Under the pieces are notes generated by a model that made no database searches, was not told the DNA's origin, and saw only the letters and a list, made by a program, of their open reading frames with translations. A DNA stretch of 7,825 nucleotides from Ignavibacteria bacterium (GTDB lineage: Bacteria; Bacteroidota; Ignavibacteria; Tepidaquicellales; Tepidaquicellaceae): positions 1-7,825 of the forward strand of contig JAGPCH010000051.1 of the NCBI GenBank assembly GCA_018058125.1, written 5' to 3'. Of the stretch, positions 6,611-7,825 are shown one piece after another. The position numbers and the translations under genes were made by a program. Every line of letters begins with the position of its first letter. The stretch's first letter is position 1.

Positions 6611-6642
6611 AAAAGCCGGAATGATCTGTCAATCCGGCTTTT
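6611..6642. terminator. Bidirectional rho-independent terminator between the peptidase and korB
   Basis: AAAAGCCGGA (6611-6620) pairs with TCCGGCTTTT (6633-6642). After an A-A mismatch three more pairs (TGA/TCA) close a TCTG tetraloop. The A/T ends give T-runs on both strands: TTTT to the right, and on the minus strand TTTT followed by TATTTTTAAT. It is 184 nt past the peptidase stop and 52 nt past the korB stop, so it can end both convergent transcripts, with the stronger tail serving korB. Confidence 0.85.
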
Positions 6643-6694
6643 AAGTATTATGAAATAAATTTACTTAATTTACATTACTTTCATACATCACATT

Positions 6695-7738
6695 TTATCC
6701 TATCACCCACGTCTTTTCACCCGAAAGTATTGTATCAAGTGAAGGTTTTCCTTTTTTGGAAACCACCCTGGCAATTTGTTCTGCCATTGCATCTTCATAA
6801 GTGGGTTTATCGACGGCATACAAAACTCCGAATGGTCTTGGAAGATCAGGATGTGTTTCTTTCATATCCTGAAATCCTGCAAGTATGTTTGCCTTTATCC
6901 TGTCTTTTTCATGATGGATCCAGAGATCATTTATCGAGTTACCATTTTCATTCAGATCTACTACAACTGGATTAAAACCGTCAAGTTTAATACCTTTATC
7001 ATTATTCACTCCAAACACAAGCGGTTTTCCGTCTTCAAGAAAAAGCGATTCGGTCTTCTTGGTTTCCTTATCGGTAAAAATAAAAAACGCACCGTCATTG
7101 AATACAGGACAGTTCTGATAAATCTCGACAAAGGAAGCTCCTTTGTGATAATATGCCTTTTTCAGAATTGCCTGCATATGTTTGGGATCCCTGTCAAGCG
7201 TCCTTGAAACAAATGTTGCTTTTGCTCCGAGTGCTAACTCCGCAGGATTGAATGGCTGCTCTACCGATCCGTAAGGTGAAGACTTTGTGATCTTTCCCGT
7301 CTCGGATGTTGGAGAATACTGTCCTTTAGTCAGACCATAGATCTGATTATTGAACAGAAGAATATTTATATCGAAGTTTTTTCTTAATATATGTATAAAA
7401 TGATTACCGCCAATTGACAAGGCATCACCGTCACCGGTTACAACCCAGACGCTTAGTTCAGGTCTGGAAGCTTTAATGCCTGATGCAATTGCAGTGGCTC
7501 TTCCGTGTATTGAATGCATTCCGTAAGAATCCACATAGAATGTAAATCTTGACGAACATCCGATCCCGCAGACAAATACAAAGTCTTCTTTCTTTACTCC
7601 AAGTTCAGGAAAGATTGTATGAACCTGTTTTAAAACGGAATAGTCTCCGCAACCGGGACACCACTTTACATCCTGCGCCGGTACGAAATCCTTACTTGTT
7701 AATTTTTCAATGACCGGTACTTCTATAATTTCTGACAT
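6695..7738 (-). CDS. korB: 2-oxoacid (2-oxoglutarate):ferredoxin oxidoreductase, beta subunit
   Basis: Thiamine-diphosphate and 4Fe-4S subunit of the cytoplasmic enzyme that converts 2-oxoglutarate and CoA to succinyl-CoA and CO2 with reduction of ferredoxin (reversible in the reductive TCA cycle). 347 residues, typical for KorB. Cluster ligands are visible as Cys27 and Cys30 (WCPGCGDYS), Cys61 (GIGCSSR) and Cys210 (NCPVFN), with the spacing known from crenarchaeal two-subunit enzymes. The ThDP/Mg motif is GDGD (102-105) through NN (130-131). HGRATAIASGIK (78-89) is the usual KorB form. The C-terminal domain (about 225-347) ends in ILSGEKTW. The ATG (7736-7738) comes 3 nt after the korA stop, so translation is probably coupled. 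Substrate preference among 2-oxoacids is inferred from family resemblance; 2-oxoglutarate is most likely. Confidence 0.96.
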   Translation of the reverse strand: MSEIIEVPVIEKLTSKDFVPAQDVKWCPGCGDYSVLKQVHTIFPELGVKKEDFVFVCGIGCSSRFTFYVDSYGMHSIHGRATAIASGIKASRPELSVWVVTGDGDALSIGGNHFIHILRKNFDINILLFNNQIYGLTKGQYSPTSETGKITKSSPYGSVEQPFNPAELALGAKATFVSRTLDRDPKHMQAILKKAYYHKGASFVEIYQNCPVFNDGAFFIFTDKETKKTESLFLEDGKPLVFGVNNDKGIKLDGFNPVVVDLNENGNSINDLWIHHEKDRIKANILAGFQDMKETHPDLPRPFGVLYAVDKPTYEDAMAEQIARVVSKKGKPSLDTILSGEKTWVIG

Positions 7739-7741
7739 GAT

Positions 7742-7825
7742 TTATTTATTTAATAATTCTAATACTTTTACTCTGATTTCATTTGTTGTAAATGGCAGAC
7801 CTTTGATCTTGTTCAATCCGACTGC
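7742..7825 (-). CDS. korA: 2-oxoacid:ferredoxin oxidoreductase, alpha subunit, C-terminal 27 codons (partial)
   Basis: Only the end of the gene is inside the window: 27 codons and the TAA at 7742-7744, open to the right edge. The peptide contains KIKGLPFTTNEIRVKV, and the GLPF(T) followed by an amphipathic helix is how KorA alpha subunits characteristically end. Directly upstream of korB (3 nt apart), the normal gene order for this two-subunit enzyme. Identity rests on this short tail plus position, so it is strong by context but thin by sequence. Confidence 0.8.
   Translation of the reverse strand, partial: AVGLNKIKGLPFTTNEIRVKVLELLNK

Noticed and set aside
6776..7207. Plus-strand 143-codon open frame opposite korB
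   Set aside because: It is antisense to a clearly functional korB with all cofactor motifs; its translation is rich in Phe, Ile, Cys and Lys without any domain pattern and has no own promoter.

Overview
The window is AT-rich and looks like a chromosomal segment from a Bacteroidota/Chlorobiota-group bacterium, most likely of the Ignavibacteria type. Three things suggest this. A secreted peptidase ends in a type IX secretion (T9SS) sorting domain. The genes lack recognisable Shine-Dalgarno sequences and sit behind A/T-rich leaders. A lipoprotein/outer-membrane-barrel pair of the kind seen in that group sits next to a 2-oxoacid:ferredoxin oxidoreductase. The taxonomic call is an inference from gene content.

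Layout from left to right: (a) 1-2505, minus strand, a two-gene unit. An unrecognised 526-residue lipoprotein (925-2505) is followed after only 9 nt by a signal-peptide-bearing outer-membrane beta-barrel protein. The barrel starts at a TTG codon (915) and runs off the left edge. (b) 2506-2792, a very AT-rich spacer with an imperfect inverted repeat, a small hairpin and a possible promoter. (c) 2793-4418, minus strand, a complete large-type malic enzyme whose cofactor-loop residues resemble the NADP-preferring class. (d) 4419-4968, a 550-bp divergent intergenic region. It holds a palindrome in front of the malic enzyme gene, a GC-rich hairpin, a strong plus-strand intrinsic terminator with no upstream plus-strand gene to serve, and a candidate promoter for the next gene. 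(e) 4969-6426, plus strand, a secreted M14-type zinc carboxypeptidase with a T9SS sorting tail. (f) 6427-6694, a convergent spacer with a long bulged inverted repeat and a bidirectional terminator. (g) 6695-7825, minus strand, korB and the last 27 codons of korA, 3 nt apart, encoding 2-oxoglutarate (2-oxoacid):ferredoxin oxidoreductase.

Functionally this is mostly ordinary housekeeping plus envelope and secretion genes. Malic enzyme and KorAB both act around the TCA cycle (malate/pyruvate and 2-oxoglutarate/succinyl-CoA, supplying NAD(P)H and reduced ferredoxin), but they are separate transcription units here. No CRISPR array, insertion sequence, tRNA/rRNA or phage gene was seen. The signal least explained by the genes is the orphan terminator and GC-rich hairpin at 4754-4844, which could mark a small RNA.
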